A stretch of 64,000 nucleotides of DNA from Verrucomicrobiota bacterium (GTDB taxonomy: Bacteria > Verrucomicrobiota > Verrucomicrobiia > Verrucomicrobiales > Verrucomicrobiaceae). The translations under genes were made by a program, and so were the position numbers. Shown here piece after piece: positions 36,426 through 45,551 of the stretch. The notes below the pieces were generated by a model, which saw only the letters and a program-made list of their open reading frames with translations, was not told the DNA's origin and did not search any database. The stretch covers positions 62,001-126,000 of the forward strand of contig JAFLEI010000011.1 in the NCBI GenBank assembly GCA_017301975.1, in the 5' to 3' direction. Each line of letters starts with the position of its first letter. Positions within the stretch are counted from its first letter, which is position 1.

Positions 36426-36562
36426 GGCGGTTGACGGGGCATAAACCAACGCTGCTGCCGGCTGCTTTCCTTTGGGGCGAGGTGAATTTGTGGAGTGTGT
36501 TTTCACGTCCATTTCATTCCGGCTTCATCAAGGTTTCATGCAGCTTTTGAGTGTGGACGTCG

Positions 36563-37705
36563 ATGAAACCACTCATTCTCCTCCTGCTCGGAACCTCCAC
36601 TCTGCTGGCTCAATCCATCACCAGCACCACCCTTGATGAGAGCGAGGTTCGCATCACTTACGGCGAACTCAAACGCCTTGTTGCGGCCACGCTGCCCAAG
36701 GAGCCGCCGCCACCAGCGACTCAACCTGCGCCACCGATTGCGGCGGCCCTGCTCTCGGCCGTTTATCATCTCGACTCTCTTGCCTCCACCGTCACCGCCG
36801 AGATGCAGGTCGAGAACTTCGACGGCGGCTGGCACACCATCCCTCTTGCGGGTGCGGCCACGGGCGTGCTCACTGTCGAGCCCAAGGAGGCGCGTCTTGT
36901 CATCGCTGAAGACCGCCTCTGCCTCGTCACTGACAAAGCAGGCGGACAGCATGTGAAGCTGACTTTCGTGCTTGCCACGCCGGGGCAGGGGACCACGCTG
37001 CATCTCGCCGCGTCGCCCATCGCCTCGTTCGCGGTTAAAGAGCTGCCTGAGGGCAAAGTGCTGCGTTTGCAACATGGCGGAATCTCGCAAACTCTCACGA
37101 GCGCAGGACTCGCCGCACTTCCTGCGCAGGGTGGCGAGGTCACCCTGACGTGGGAAGACCCAAAGAAGGCAGCGCTGCCATCCAGCGCCAGTCTGACGGA
37201 TGACGCCATTGTCTCCATGGCATCCTACACCACGCAGGTTGTCCGTGATGGCTCTGCATTGACTGAGGGCACGATCACCGTGCGTCACGATCATCCGGTC
37301 AGATTCATCCTGCAGCTTCCAGGAGGAGCCAAACTTCTCCAGTGCCATGTGAATGGCGAGCCCGTTCGGCCTTCCCTCGGGGAAGCCGGCCGCATGGAAA
37401 TACCCCTCGATGATCCCGCCACCGACGGAGCGGAGTCAGAAGTGAAACTCTCATTCACCGCCGTGCTCGCGCCTCTGCAGTCCGCCGAGGGTGAACTCGA
37501 TCTCGCACTGCCGCAGACGCCGCTTTTTGCGAAGCAGATCGACTGGAACGTGCAACTCCCCGGCACCTATGACCTGAGCTTCAGCGGCAATGTCGATCTC
37601 ATCACCGACAAGAGCACGGCCCCCGGACTCCAGCTTCGAAAATCCCTCTGTCGCGATCAGCAACCCCAGGCCCGCATCACCTACCGCAAACACAGCGCCA
37701 ACTAA
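36563..37705 (+). CDS. Secreted protein of unknown function at the head of a cre-like operon
   Basis: 380 residues from the ATG at 36563, which opens a signal peptide (PLILLLLGTSTLLAQ). No recognised domain. The body is beta-rich with alternating short hydrophobic strands, for example GVLTVEPKEARLVIAEDRLCLVTD and ITVRHDHPVRFILQLPGGAKLLQCHVNGEPV; this looks like tandem beta-sandwich domains. A Pro-rich segment (PPPPATQPAPP) occurs near residue 50. It precedes the CreD-like gene by 37 bases on the same strand, so it is probably co-expressed with creD-creB-creC. It may be a periplasmic partner of the CreD-like protein; that is inference from operon position. Confidence 0.8.
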   Translation: MKPLILLLLGTSTLLAQSITSTTLDESEVRITYGELKRLVAATLPKEPPPPATQPAPPIAAALLSAVYHLDSLASTVTAEMQVENFDGGWHTIPLAGAATGVLTVEPKEARLVIAEDRLCLVTDKAGGQHVKLTFVLATPGQGTTLHLAASPIASFAVKELPEGKVLRLQHGGISQTLTSAGLAALPAQGGEVTLTWEDPKKAALPSSASLTDDAIVSMASYTTQVVRDGSALTEGTITVRHDHPVRFILQLPGGAKLLQCHVNGEPVRPSLGEAGRMEIPLDDPATDGAESEVKLSFTAVLAPLQSAEGELDLALPQTPLFAKQIDWNVQLPGTYDLSFSGNVDLITDKSTAPGLQLRKSLCRDQQPQARITYRKHSAN

Positions 37706-37742
37706 ACTCCTTCTCACTTCAACATCACACCTCAGCATCGCC

Positions 37743-38927
37743 ATGAAAATCACTCATCTCACCACGATCGCCGTCATCTTCGTCTGCACCACCATCGCAT
37801 GGTGGCTGCTTGGCGGCGTCATCACTCAGCGCACCGCCCATGTGGGCTATCAAACAGGAGACGACGTCAGCGGACGCTGGGGGCCGTCTTTGCAGCAAAG
37901 GCATCCAGTTGCACATTTCACTTCTTCCAGCGGGTCCAGCGTGGTGCTCCAGCCTTCGAAGAGCGATGTCAAAGTTGAGCTTTCCTATCAACCCGTCAAA
38001 ATGGGGCTGCTATGGCAGCGCACCTACGGGGTGAAGTTTGCCGGGGCCTACACGTTCACCAACACAACGGCCATCACGCAGACCCTCAGCATCGGTTTCG
38101 ATCTCCCTGCCGGAAACACCCTGCTCGACAAAATCCATTTCACGCTTGGCGAGGGCGCCGCTGCGCGCCGTTCGGTGGCAGCACCGCAGGAGGGTGTCAT
38201 CACCGACAGCGTGCAGCTTGCCCCGGGGGAAAGCATGCCGGTCAACGTCAGCTATGAATGCCGCGGCATGGACGTCTGGCGCTATGCCTTTGCCGATGCC
38301 AGCCGCATCCATAATTTTGTTCTCACCATGAGCACCGACTTCACCGATGTGAACTTCCCCGTCAGCTCTCCCACTGATCGCATGCCAACGGAGAAAGGCA
38401 TGGAGCTCATCTGGAAATACGAAGACGCCATTTCTGCTCCGGGGATCGGCATGGAAATGCCGCGCGAACTCAATGCCGGACCCGTGGCGGCCCAGATCTC
38501 CTTTTATGCACCGCTCTCGCTTCTCCTCTTCTTTGCCGTCATTCTCATCACTGCCACGTCGCGCGGTGTCTCGCTGCATCCGGTGAACTATTTTTTCCTC
38601 GCGGCGGGGTTCTTTGCCTTTCCATTGCTGTTTTCCTACATGCTGGATGTGGTGCCTGTGCATCTCAGCTTTGTCATTGCCGCAGGGGCCTCGCTGGTGC
38701 TGGTGTGCGGTTATCTGCGCGCCGCTGCCGGGGAGTTTCTGTTTCGTGTGGGCGTTGTCGCGCAGACTGCCTACATGGTGCTCTTCAGCTACAGCTTCTT
38801 CTTCAAGGGGCTGACGGGACTGACACTCACCGTGGGCGGCATCGTCACCCTCGGCGTTCTGATGGCTCTGACTGCCAAGGTGGACTGGAGTCAGAAGCTC
38901 GGGGCTGTTTCGCCGCGTCTCGCCTGA
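37743..38927 (+). CDS. CreD-like inner-membrane protein
   Basis: 394 residues from the ATG at 37743. A single N-terminal TM helix is followed by a periplasmic domain (about 40-250) and then a cluster of six or so TM helices near the C-terminus, starting YAPLSLLLFFAVILIT. The segment SLHPVNYFFLAAGFFAFPLLFSYML and the final LMALTAKVDW parallel LHPMQYLLVGLSLV and FVTRNIDW in E. coli CreD, so I assign it to the CreD-like group, although the periplasmic domain is shorter and divergent. CreD is the most strongly induced target of CreBC in enterics. Here it lies directly upstream of creB and creC. Start chosen for the MKITHLTTIAVIFVC TM segment. Confidence 0.82.
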   Translation: MKITHLTTIAVIFVCTTIAWWLLGGVITQRTAHVGYQTGDDVSGRWGPSLQQRHPVAHFTSSSGSSVVLQPSKSDVKVELSYQPVKMGLLWQRTYGVKFAGAYTFTNTTAITQTLSIGFDLPAGNTLLDKIHFTLGEGAAARRSVAAPQEGVITDSVQLAPGESMPVNVSYECRGMDVWRYAFADASRIHNFVLTMSTDFTDVNFPVSSPTDRMPTEKGMELIWKYEDAISAPGIGMEMPRELNAGPVAAQISFYAPLSLLLFFAVILITATSRGVSLHPVNYFFLAAGFFAFPLLFSYMLDVVPVHLSFVIAAGASLVLVCGYLRAAAGEFLFRVGVVAQTAYMVLFSYSFFFKGLTGLTLTVGGIVTLGVLMALTAKVDWSQKLGAVSPRLA

Positions 38928-39012
38928 GCCCTTAGGCAACAACGGCTGACAGATTCTGAACAAGCGCCTTGTCAGCCTCACGTCAGCGGTTCAAACATTC
39001 ACCCCAGCCGAA

Positions 39013-39711
39013 ATGCCTGCCAAAATCCTCATCGTCGAAGACGAACCTTCCATCTGCGAAAACGTGGTCTATGCACTTGAAGCCGACGGGTTTTCCGTGA
39101 GCAGCGCCTGCACGGGCTCCGCGGCTTTGGAGCAGATGAAGTCGCAGGACTTCAGCCTCGTGATACTGGATGTCGGCCTGCCCGACATGACCGGTTTTGA
39201 GGTCTGCAAAACGATCCGCAAGACGCAGTCGCTGCCGATCCTCTTTCTCACCGCGCGCTCCAGTGAAGTGGACCGCGTGGTGGGCCTGGAGATCGGCGGG
39301 GATGACTACGTGGTGAAACCCTTCAGCCCGCGCGAGCTCGTGGCCCGCGTGCGCGCCATCCTTCGGCGCGTTTCCGCCATCCCACTGCCTGCGCACGCGG
39401 CTGACTCCACTCTTCCGCTCGTCATTGATGACACACGTTGCCAGGCGATCTACTTCGGCACGGCCCTGAATCTCTCACGTTACGAATTCCGCATGCTCAA
39501 AGCCTTCGCTGCGCATCCGGGGCGTGTATTCAGCCGCGAGCAGCTCATGGATCACGCGTCCGAAGAGCCGGATGCCTCCATGGAGCGCACGGTGGACACC
39601 CACGTCAAAACTTTGCGTGCCCGCATGCGCAGTGTGCGGGAGGGGCTGGACCCGATCGTCACGCATCGCGGCATGGGCTACTCACTGCTCGAAACCTGGC
39701 CCGACGCATGA
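39013..39711 (+). CDS. creB: CreB-like OmpR-family response regulator
   Basis: 232 residues. Receiver domain with the phospho-acceptor Asp53 in LDVGLPDMTGFEVC, acidic pocket EDEP at the start, the conserved Thr/Ser in FLTARSSEVDRVVGLEIGGDDY and Lys in YVVKPFSPRELVARV. The C-terminal winged helix ends with VDTHVKTLRARM and THRGMGYSLLE, characteristic of OmpR/PhoB regulators. Its stop overlaps the sensor kinase start by four bases (ATGA at 39708-39711). Assigned to CreB because the cognate kinase matches CreC strongly and a CreD-like gene is immediately upstream. It probably binds upstream of its own operon, but no cre tag repeat (TTCACN6TTCAC) was located. Confidence 0.9.
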   Translation: MPAKILIVEDEPSICENVVYALEADGFSVSSACTGSAALEQMKSQDFSLVILDVGLPDMTGFEVCKTIRKTQSLPILFLTARSSEVDRVVGLEIGGDDYVVKPFSPRELVARVRAILRRVSAIPLPAHAADSTLPLVIDDTRCQAIYFGTALNLSRYEFRMLKAFAAHPGRVFSREQLMDHASEEPDASMERTVDTHVKTLRARMRSVREGLDPIVTHRGMGYSLLETWPDA

Positions 39712-41135
39712 GCCTCACCGCGCGCTTTCTGCTGGGATTTGCCGTGGTGACGACGGCGGGCCTGTTTGTGCTCTTCACCCAGCTCATCCACCGTGTCGAG
39801 CGGCAGTACTTTGAAGCTATCGAGGAGCCGATGGTCGATGTGGCCAACATCCTTGCCGAAGTTATCGCCGCAGATGCGGACAAGGGCGTGCTCAAGCCGC
39901 AGGCCGTCGAGCAGGCGGTGCATGCCGCCCAGCAGCGCCGGTTCAAGGCGCAGATCTACAATCTCAGCAAGACGAAGGTGGACATGCAGGTCTATGTCAC
40001 CGATGCGCAGGGCCGCGTGCTGTTTGACTCCGCCGGGATCGAAAAGCCGGGAGCGATCTCCAATCATCGGGATGTGAACCTCACCCTCATGGGGCAGTAC
40101 GGCGCGCGCTCCTCACGTATGAGTGAATACGACCCTCTTTCAATCGTCATGTATGTCGGTGCTCCAATCCTGCATGAAGGCAGGACCATCGGCATGCTCA
40201 GCGTGGCCAAGCCCCAGCGTGGCGTGCTGGCTTTCGTTTGGGAGACGGAGCGCTGGCTGAAGTGGTCCATCATCACCACCGTCATTCTCATGCTGCTGGG
40301 CATCTACCTCGCGGCACGCTGGGCCACACGTCCGCTGGAGGTGCTCACTCAGCATGCGTTGGCTGTCAGCCGTGGCGAGCGTTCCTCTTCGCCGCACATG
40401 CCGGGGCATCAGATGAAAACCCTCGCCAAGGCACTCGAAGACATGCGCGATGCCCTCGAAGGACGCGAGTACGTGGAGCATTACGTGCAGAGCCTGACGC
40501 ATGAATTGAAGAGCCCCGTGGCCGCGATTCTCGGAGCCGGTGAGATTCTTCAGGGCGATGTGCCGGAACCCAAGCGCGCGCGCTTTCTGCAAAACATCCG
40601 CAGCGAAGCGGGCAGGCTGAGGGATCTGCTGGAGCGCCTGCTGCACCTTGCGGCCATTGAAAAGCAGAAGAAGCTGGAAACGAACGAACCTGTGGATCTC
40701 ACCAGTGTGATGGACCGCGCCTGGGATCATCTGGCGCTTGTTGCGCTGGCCAAAGAGGTCCGGCTGGAACGCGAGCTGAGCGGGGAGTTGGTGGCGAAAG
40801 GAGACCCCTGGCTGCTGGAACTTGCCTTGGGAAACCTACTGCAAAATGCGCTCGACTTTTCTCCCAAGGGCGGCGTGATCACTCTGCGTGGCTATCGTTT
40901 TGATGCGAAGGTGGTGATCGAAATCGAAGACTGTGGGGCAGGCATTCCGGACTATGCGAGAGCCCGCGTCTTCGAGCGCTTCTACTCCCTGCCGCGCCCG
41001 GACAGCGGGAAGAAGAGCACCGGCCTCGGCCTCTGCTTTGTCAAAGAAGTGGCGCAGCTGCATGGCGGCAGCGTGGAACTGACAAACCGGGAAGGCATTG
41101 GCGGAGCGAAGGCCATGTTGATTCTTCCAGCCTGA
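39708..41135 (+). CDS. creC: CreC sensor histidine kinase
   Basis: 475 residues. TM1 near residues 7-25 and TM2 near 186-206 enclose a periplasmic sensor domain. That domain contains VYVTDAQGRVLFDSAG, VNLTLMGQYGARSS and VMYVGAPI, which closely parallel E. coli CreC (VYMTDAQGKVLFDSA, LRGQYGARS, VMYVAAPI). HAMP follows, then the H-box SLTHELKSPVAAILGA (phospho-His near residue 265), N-box LGNLLQNALDFSPKGG, and G-boxes EDCGAGIPDY, RVFERFYSLPRPDSG and STGLGLCFVKEVAQLHGG. The assignment is by direct recall of the E. coli sequence and is strong. Coupled to creB by a four-base overlap. Confidence 0.92.
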   Translation: MSLTARFLLGFAVVTTAGLFVLFTQLIHRVERQYFEAIEEPMVDVANILAEVIAADADKGVLKPQAVEQAVHAAQQRRFKAQIYNLSKTKVDMQVYVTDAQGRVLFDSAGIEKPGAISNHRDVNLTLMGQYGARSSRMSEYDPLSIVMYVGAPILHEGRTIGMLSVAKPQRGVLAFVWETERWLKWSIITTVILMLLGIYLAARWATRPLEVLTQHALAVSRGERSSSPHMPGHQMKTLAKALEDMRDALEGREYVEHYVQSLTHELKSPVAAILGAGEILQGDVPEPKRARFLQNIRSEAGRLRDLLERLLHLAAIEKQKKLETNEPVDLTSVMDRAWDHLALVALAKEVRLERELSGELVAKGDPWLLELALGNLLQNALDFSPKGGVITLRGYRFDAKVVIEIEDCGAGIPDYARARVFERFYSLPRPDSGKKSTGLGLCFVKEVAQLHGGSVELTNREGIGGAKAMLILPA

Positions 41136-41181
41136 GGCGGGCAGGTTTGACAACTCCGGCCTGCCTTTATACGCTCCGCAC

Positions 41182-42345
41182 ATGAGCACTCCTGAAGCCG
41201 GCAAGCCCGTTTACAACGTCAAGAACCCCTGCATCGCGAAAGTGAAGCGGATGTTCAACCTCTCCGGCCCCGATGCTCCCAAGCACACCGCGCATTATGA
41301 GATCGACCTCGCCGGCTCCGGTTTGGAGTACACTCCCGGCGACTCGCTGGCCGTGCAGCCCACGAATGATCCTGCGCTGGTGGATGACACGCTCGCCGCA
41401 CTCGGATTCTCCGGTGCCGAAATCGTCAAACACCCGAAGACCGGAGCCGAGGTGCCCATTCGTCAGGCCTTGATCGAAGGCACGCTCATCACCGAAATCG
41501 ACAATAAGCTCATCAAAGCCATCATCGAAAAAACAGAGGGCGACACGCTGCTGGCAGACCTGAGCGTGCCGGAGAAAAAAGATGCGCTTAAGGAGTACCT
41601 CTGGGGCCGCTTCGTAGTGGACCTGCTTCTGGAAAATCCCATCGCGAAATTCACTCCCGAGGAGTTCATGGCCACGCAGAAGAAGCTGAACATCCGCCTC
41701 TACTCCATCAGCAGCAGCCAGAAGGCGCATCCTGATGAGGTGCACCTCACCGTGGCCACAGTGCGCTACACCAGCCATAACCGCGCGCGCGGCGGTGTGT
41801 GCTCCACCTTCCTGGCCGAACGTGTGACGCCGAATGAAACGCTGATTCCTTGCTTTGTGAATCATGGCAAAGGCTTCCGCCTTCCCGAGCCGCAGGAAGA
41901 GACCCCAATCATCATGTGCGGCCCTGGCACCGGCATCGCTCCGTTCCGTGCCTTCCTTGAAGAGCGCAAGGCCACCAGCGCCAAGGGCAAAGCCTGGCTC
42001 TTCTTTGGGGAAGTAAGCGCCAAGTCCTGCTTCTTCTACAAAGACGAATTCGAGTCCTATCTGGCAGACGGTACCTTGACCAAGTTCAGCACCGCCTGGA
42101 GTCGAGATCAGGCTGAGAAGATTTACGTGCAGCACAAGATGCTGGAAAACAGCGCCGAGTTCTGGGCCTGGCTGGAGCAGGGAGCGATCTTTTATGTTTG
42201 TGGCGATGCTTCACGCATGGCCAGTGATGTGGACAAGGCGCTGCATACCATCGTGGAGCAGGAAGGCGGCAAAACGGTCGAGGAGGCCGCCGCTTACGTG
42301 CATGCGATGAAGGAGGCGAAGAGGTATCGGCGGGATGTTTATTGA
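41182..42345 (+). CDS. CysJ-like FAD/NADPH reductase lacking the flavodoxin domain
   Basis: 387 residues. FNR-like module of sulfite reductase flavoprotein type: HYEIDLAGSGLEYTPGDSLAVQPTND near the start, FAD motif IRLYSISSSQKAHPDEVHLTV, RGGVCSTFLAERV, NADPH-binding IIMCGPGTGIAPFRAFLEER, WLFFGEVS and the C-terminal IFYVCGDASRMASDVDKAL. It has no N-terminal FMN flavodoxin domain, as in CysJ-C/Met-synthase reductase C-terminal halves, and no CysI haemoprotein gene is adjacent. It lies 46 bases after creC on the same strand, but a functional link is not evident. Related short forms in other bacteria are called sulfite reductase subunit alpha; the electron acceptor here is unknown. Confidence 0.9.
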   Translation: MSTPEAGKPVYNVKNPCIAKVKRMFNLSGPDAPKHTAHYEIDLAGSGLEYTPGDSLAVQPTNDPALVDDTLAALGFSGAEIVKHPKTGAEVPIRQALIEGTLITEIDNKLIKAIIEKTEGDTLLADLSVPEKKDALKEYLWGRFVVDLLLENPIAKFTPEEFMATQKKLNIRLYSISSSQKAHPDEVHLTVATVRYTSHNRARGGVCSTFLAERVTPNETLIPCFVNHGKGFRLPEPQEETPIIMCGPGTGIAPFRAFLEERKATSAKGKAWLFFGEVSAKSCFFYKDEFESYLADGTLTKFSTAWSRDQAEKIYVQHKMLENSAEFWAWLEQGAIFYVCGDASRMASDVDKALHTIVEQEGGKTVEEAAAYVHAMKEAKRYRRDVY

Positions 42346-42375
42346 GGCAGTGATTCGCTCCACACATCGAAAATA

Positions 42376-43038
42376 TCATATCTCACTACTGCCTAAATCT
42401 GCTTCTGCCAGCTGCTGGATTCTTTGCTGAACGTCCGCCCTTTGCAGCCAGGCTACGACTCGTGAATGAGCGTCTGAGGAGCGCTCCCAGAACGAATTGG
42501 AGAGTTTGCTTTTAATTATTGATTCGCAGTTTGCTTCGTAAAACGCGAGGAGGTTTTCATTGGCGGCATCAGAACCTGACATGAGGACCCCCAGATGCCG
42601 GTCAATGTCAGGCAGGCACCTTGCCAGGGCGCAAACTTGGGCGTCGATATTGCAGATGGTGCTCGCCCAGGACGCCGCCATTGCCTCAAGATAAGTCTGG
42701 AAGGCCTTCTGGCGGTCTTTCCGCCATTGGTCAGGCCATCCTGCCATGACAGTTTTTTGGAAAACTACTTCGATTTGAAGCGGAGAGAAAGACTCAGAGG
42801 CCAGCTCCATAATGCGGGGGAAGAAGTATTCGAACTCGGCGATGTCGCCCACCGTAAAAAACAGTGAGAACGAGTACTGCCAGAGCTGTTCCGCTGTGAG
42901 CTCGCGCAAAGGTGTTGTCAGCAACGTCGCGAAATCAGCCGGGTCCTTAACCGGCGACATGACAAGGCAGGCTGGGCGCTTGGCCGCAGCGAAGGCGTTG
43001 TAGAGGCCTTCGACTGCTTGGCGAACTTCGGGTGTCAT
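42376..43038 (-). CDS. Hypothetical protein downstream of the HerA-like ATPase
   Basis: 220 residues, mostly helical (helices such as VRQAVEGLYNAFAAAK and LQIEVVFQKTVMAGWPDQW). No signal peptide, TM segment or recognised domain; seven cysteines are scattered, not paired. Its ATG is four bases after the stop of the ATPase gene on the minus strand, so it is almost certainly co-transcribed with it and may be a dedicated partner. Near-identical spacing suggests translational coupling. The start MTPEVRQAV is the only plausible one. Function cannot be assigned. Confidence 0.75.
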   Translation of the reverse strand: MTPEVRQAVEGLYNAFAAAKRPACLVMSPVKDPADFATLLTTPLRELTAEQLWQYSFSLFFTVGDIAEFEYFFPRIMELASESFSPLQIEVVFQKTVMAGWPDQWRKDRQKAFQTYLEAMAASWASTICNIDAQVCALARCLPDIDRHLGVLMSGSDAANENLLAFYEANCESIIKSKLSNSFWERSSDAHSRVVAWLQRADVQQRIQQLAEADLGSSEI

Positions 43039-43042
43039 GTCG

Positions 43043-45451
43043 CTATTTTGCCAGCCACAAAATCCCCGTCGCCGTCACCTGGATGTTTTTCTTCACCGGA
43101 CTCAGTTTGAACGTCTCAAACACCAGCGTGGCCGGATCGTACTGATCGCGGATCTTCTGCGTGTCGTCGGCGATCTGCTTTTCCAGCTCTGCCATATCGA
43201 CTTTGAGGGAATCCAACTCGTTCTGCGCTGCCTTCACATCCTGACCTTCCTTCCACACGCGTGAAGCGCTGCTGATCGTGCTGGCTTTGACGAGGCTGGT
43301 CTTGCGGCCGAAGATCGCCCCGAGAATGCTGCTCCCGATCTGCACTGCGGTGCTCATTTTTGCACTGCTGGCCTGCGCCTGCTGCACATCGACCTTGCTG
43401 GCGGCTTTCTCGGCTTTGTCCTGCAGCGCCTTCATTGTCTTCGCGGTCTTGACGCGCAGTTCTTCAATAGCGGCATCGCGCTGCTCGCGGGTCGTTTGTG
43501 TGATGCGAACCTTGAACTCGTCCTGCTTCTCGCCGGGATTGGAATACACCTCTAGCAGCGGTGAAAAGAAAACTTCGAGGCTGTGGTTGGAAAGCACCCA
43601 GTCGGCGAAGTCTTTTTTGATGCTGGTGTAGGTTGCCGTTTTCAACGCGGGCCCTGGCAAATCAGCGTAGGCGGCGTTCTCTTTCGGCTCGCTTTCGTAT
43701 TTTGAGAGATCGTCATCTTTCGGCACATCGACAAATTTGTCCCACAGCACCTTCTGCTTCTCGATGTCGATTTCATTCACAAGCGTAATGATGCTGCGCC
43801 CGCTTATTTTCCGCTTCGCATCATCAAACATCACCGTCGCACTGCGCAGGATGGCAGGCGTGTAGGTGATGCGCTCGCCGTCGTCATCGCTCGGTTGGAA
43901 GAGCTCGGTGGCTTCTTCGGGCAGCTTCGGGCGCAGGGTGTTGCGGTCGGTGGCTGCAGCGCTGCTCGCGCCCGGAGGCGCAAAGCCATCGTCTTCGGCT
44001 GCGGCGGCTTTGGAACCAGCCTTCGGGCGGATCTGGTCCATGAGCGCCTTGATCTGCGGGCGGGAGAGCGGGCCGCTGAGGTAGCTCATCAGCCAGCGCA
44101 CGGTGAAGACCACAGGATGGTCTTCATGTACGTTGTTCATGAGGAAGACACGGTTGCCGAGTCCTGCCAGCGTCTGCTCCATGAGCTGACGGTCAAACTT
44201 GCCGCCCGCCGTGTTGGCTGCGCCTTCCAGGCCTTCGAGCACACGCATCTTGTCCCGCTCCGTTTGCAGGCGGCCCAGCCACCAGGTGCCGATGTTTGCC
44301 AGCGCCTTGTAGTCGAGGTCTGCGGGGTTTTGTGTGGCCAGCAGGATGCCGAGGCCAAAGGCGCGCGCTTGCTTGAGCAAAATCATGAGCGGCTTCTTGG
44401 ATGGAGGCATCGCCGTTGGCGGCAAGTAGCCATAAATCTCGTCCATGTAGAAGATGGCGCGCAGAGAGGTGGTGCCCTGCTGCGTGCGCATCCAGCCGAG
44501 AAGCTGGTTCATCAGCAGCGAGACAAAGAACATGCGCTCCGTGTCGCTGAGATGCGCAATGCAAAAGATGGTGATGCGTGGCTTGCCCTCAGGCGTGTAG
44601 TACATGCGCTGGATGTCGAGCGCCTCGCCTTCCAGCCAGGTGCTGAAGCCGGGAGATGCGAGGAGGTTGTTCAGCTTCATCGCCAGCGCCGTGCGCTTGG
44701 CCTCTGGCATAAAGCTTTCGAGATCCACCACGCCGACTTTGCGAATCGGAGGCTGCTGGATGTGGCGAACCAGATTTTCGAGCGTGATATTTTGCCCCTT
44801 CTTCCAGCAGAATGCCACGATGTTGCTCAGCAAGATGTGCTCCGGCGATTGAATGGGGTCCGCATTGACATTCAGCAGGCCCAGCATGGAGGACACGGTG
44901 CTCTCGATACGGTCGCCGAGTGCTTCGGCATCGTCCATCACCTCGGCAGGTGGGCAGTTCAGCGAGCTGAGAATGGACACAGGGAGTCCCGCATTGCTGC
45001 CGGGCGTGTAGATGGCCATGTCCACATTCGCGCGCAGCTTTTTGATGCGGTCGGCGCTTTGTCCCCATTCTCCCAGCCCCTTTTGCCACAATGCCGATTG
45101 CGCCGCAGCGTATTCATCGGGCGACTGCCCCTTGCGCCGAGCTTCGTCTTCATTGATCCACGGGCGGAACTCCTCAGGCGTGAGATTGGGGAAGGTCAGC
45201 AGCGCATTGCCGATGTCGCCTTTCGGATCGATCGCGATGACTGGGACACCATCCATGGCTGCTTCTTCGAGCAGCGAGAGGCACAGGCCGGTCTTGCCAC
45301 TGCCGGTCATGCCGAGCACCACGCCATGTGTCACCAGATCCTTGGAGTCATAGAGAATAAGGTCGTCTTTGACCTGCTTTGACGCGAGATCGTATTCACG
45401 ACCCAGGTAGAAAGTGCCGAGCTTTTCGTATTGGTCAGGGGAGATGGGCAT
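43043..45451 (-). CDS. HerA/DUF87-type ATPase with C-terminal coiled coil
   Basis: 802 residues from the ATG at 45451; an upstream extension in frame is non-coding repeat-like sequence and was not used. The FtsK/HerA-type ATPase core shows Walker A GMTGSGKTGLCLSLLEE (about residue 47), the DPKGDIGNAL strand, and Walker B AIFYMDEIYGYLPP followed by a LLATQNPADLDYKALANIGTWWLGR sensor segment. The last 180 residues are long helices (AAIEELRVKTAKTMKALQDKAEKAA, QNELDSLKVDMAELEKQIADD) predicted coiled coil. HerA-like ATPases translocate DNA or remodel nucleoprotein; in other species they pair with nucleases or phage-defence partners, but none is recognised here. Followed four bases later by an unknown gene. 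Confidence 0.88.
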   Translation of the reverse strand: MPISPDQYEKLGTFYLGREYDLASKQVKDDLILYDSKDLVTHGVVLGMTGSGKTGLCLSLLEEAAMDGVPVIAIDPKGDIGNALLTFPNLTPEEFRPWINEDEARRKGQSPDEYAAAQSALWQKGLGEWGQSADRIKKLRANVDMAIYTPGSNAGLPVSILSSLNCPPAEVMDDAEALGDRIESTVSSMLGLLNVNADPIQSPEHILLSNIVAFCWKKGQNITLENLVRHIQQPPIRKVGVVDLESFMPEAKRTALAMKLNNLLASPGFSTWLEGEALDIQRMYYTPEGKPRITIFCIAHLSDTERMFFVSLLMNQLLGWMRTQQGTTSLRAIFYMDEIYGYLPPTAMPPSKKPLMILLKQARAFGLGILLATQNPADLDYKALANIGTWWLGRLQTERDKMRVLEGLEGAANTAGGKFDRQLMEQTLAGLGNRVFLMNNVHEDHPVVFTVRWLMSYLSGPLSRPQIKALMDQIRPKAGSKAAAAEDDGFAPPGASSAAATDRNTLRPKLPEEATELFQPSDDDGERITYTPAILRSATVMFDDAKRKISGRSIITLVNEIDIEKQKVLWDKFVDVPKDDDLSKYESEPKENAAYADLPGPALKTATYTSIKKDFADWVLSNHSLEVFFSPLLEVYSNPGEKQDEFKVRITQTTREQRDAAIEELRVKTAKTMKALQDKAEKAASKVDVQQAQASSAKMSTAVQIGSSILGAIFGRKTSLVKASTISSASRVWKEGQDVKAAQNELDSLKVDMAELEKQIADDTQKIRDQYDPATLVFETFKLSPVKKNIQVTATGILWLAK

Positions 45452-45551
45452 GGTGGATGAGAAAGGTGTGCAATGAGCGTGGCGGGGGCGGGTAGGATTG
45501 CAAAATGAGAATTGGAAAATGCAAAACCGGAAATGACAGGCAGGGTAAGAC

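Noticed and set aside
45470..45550. Frame extension upstream of the HerA-like ATPase start
   Set aside because: The extra residues (Phe/Cys-rich) come from A-rich low-complexity sequence; the ATG at 45451 starts the conserved protein.
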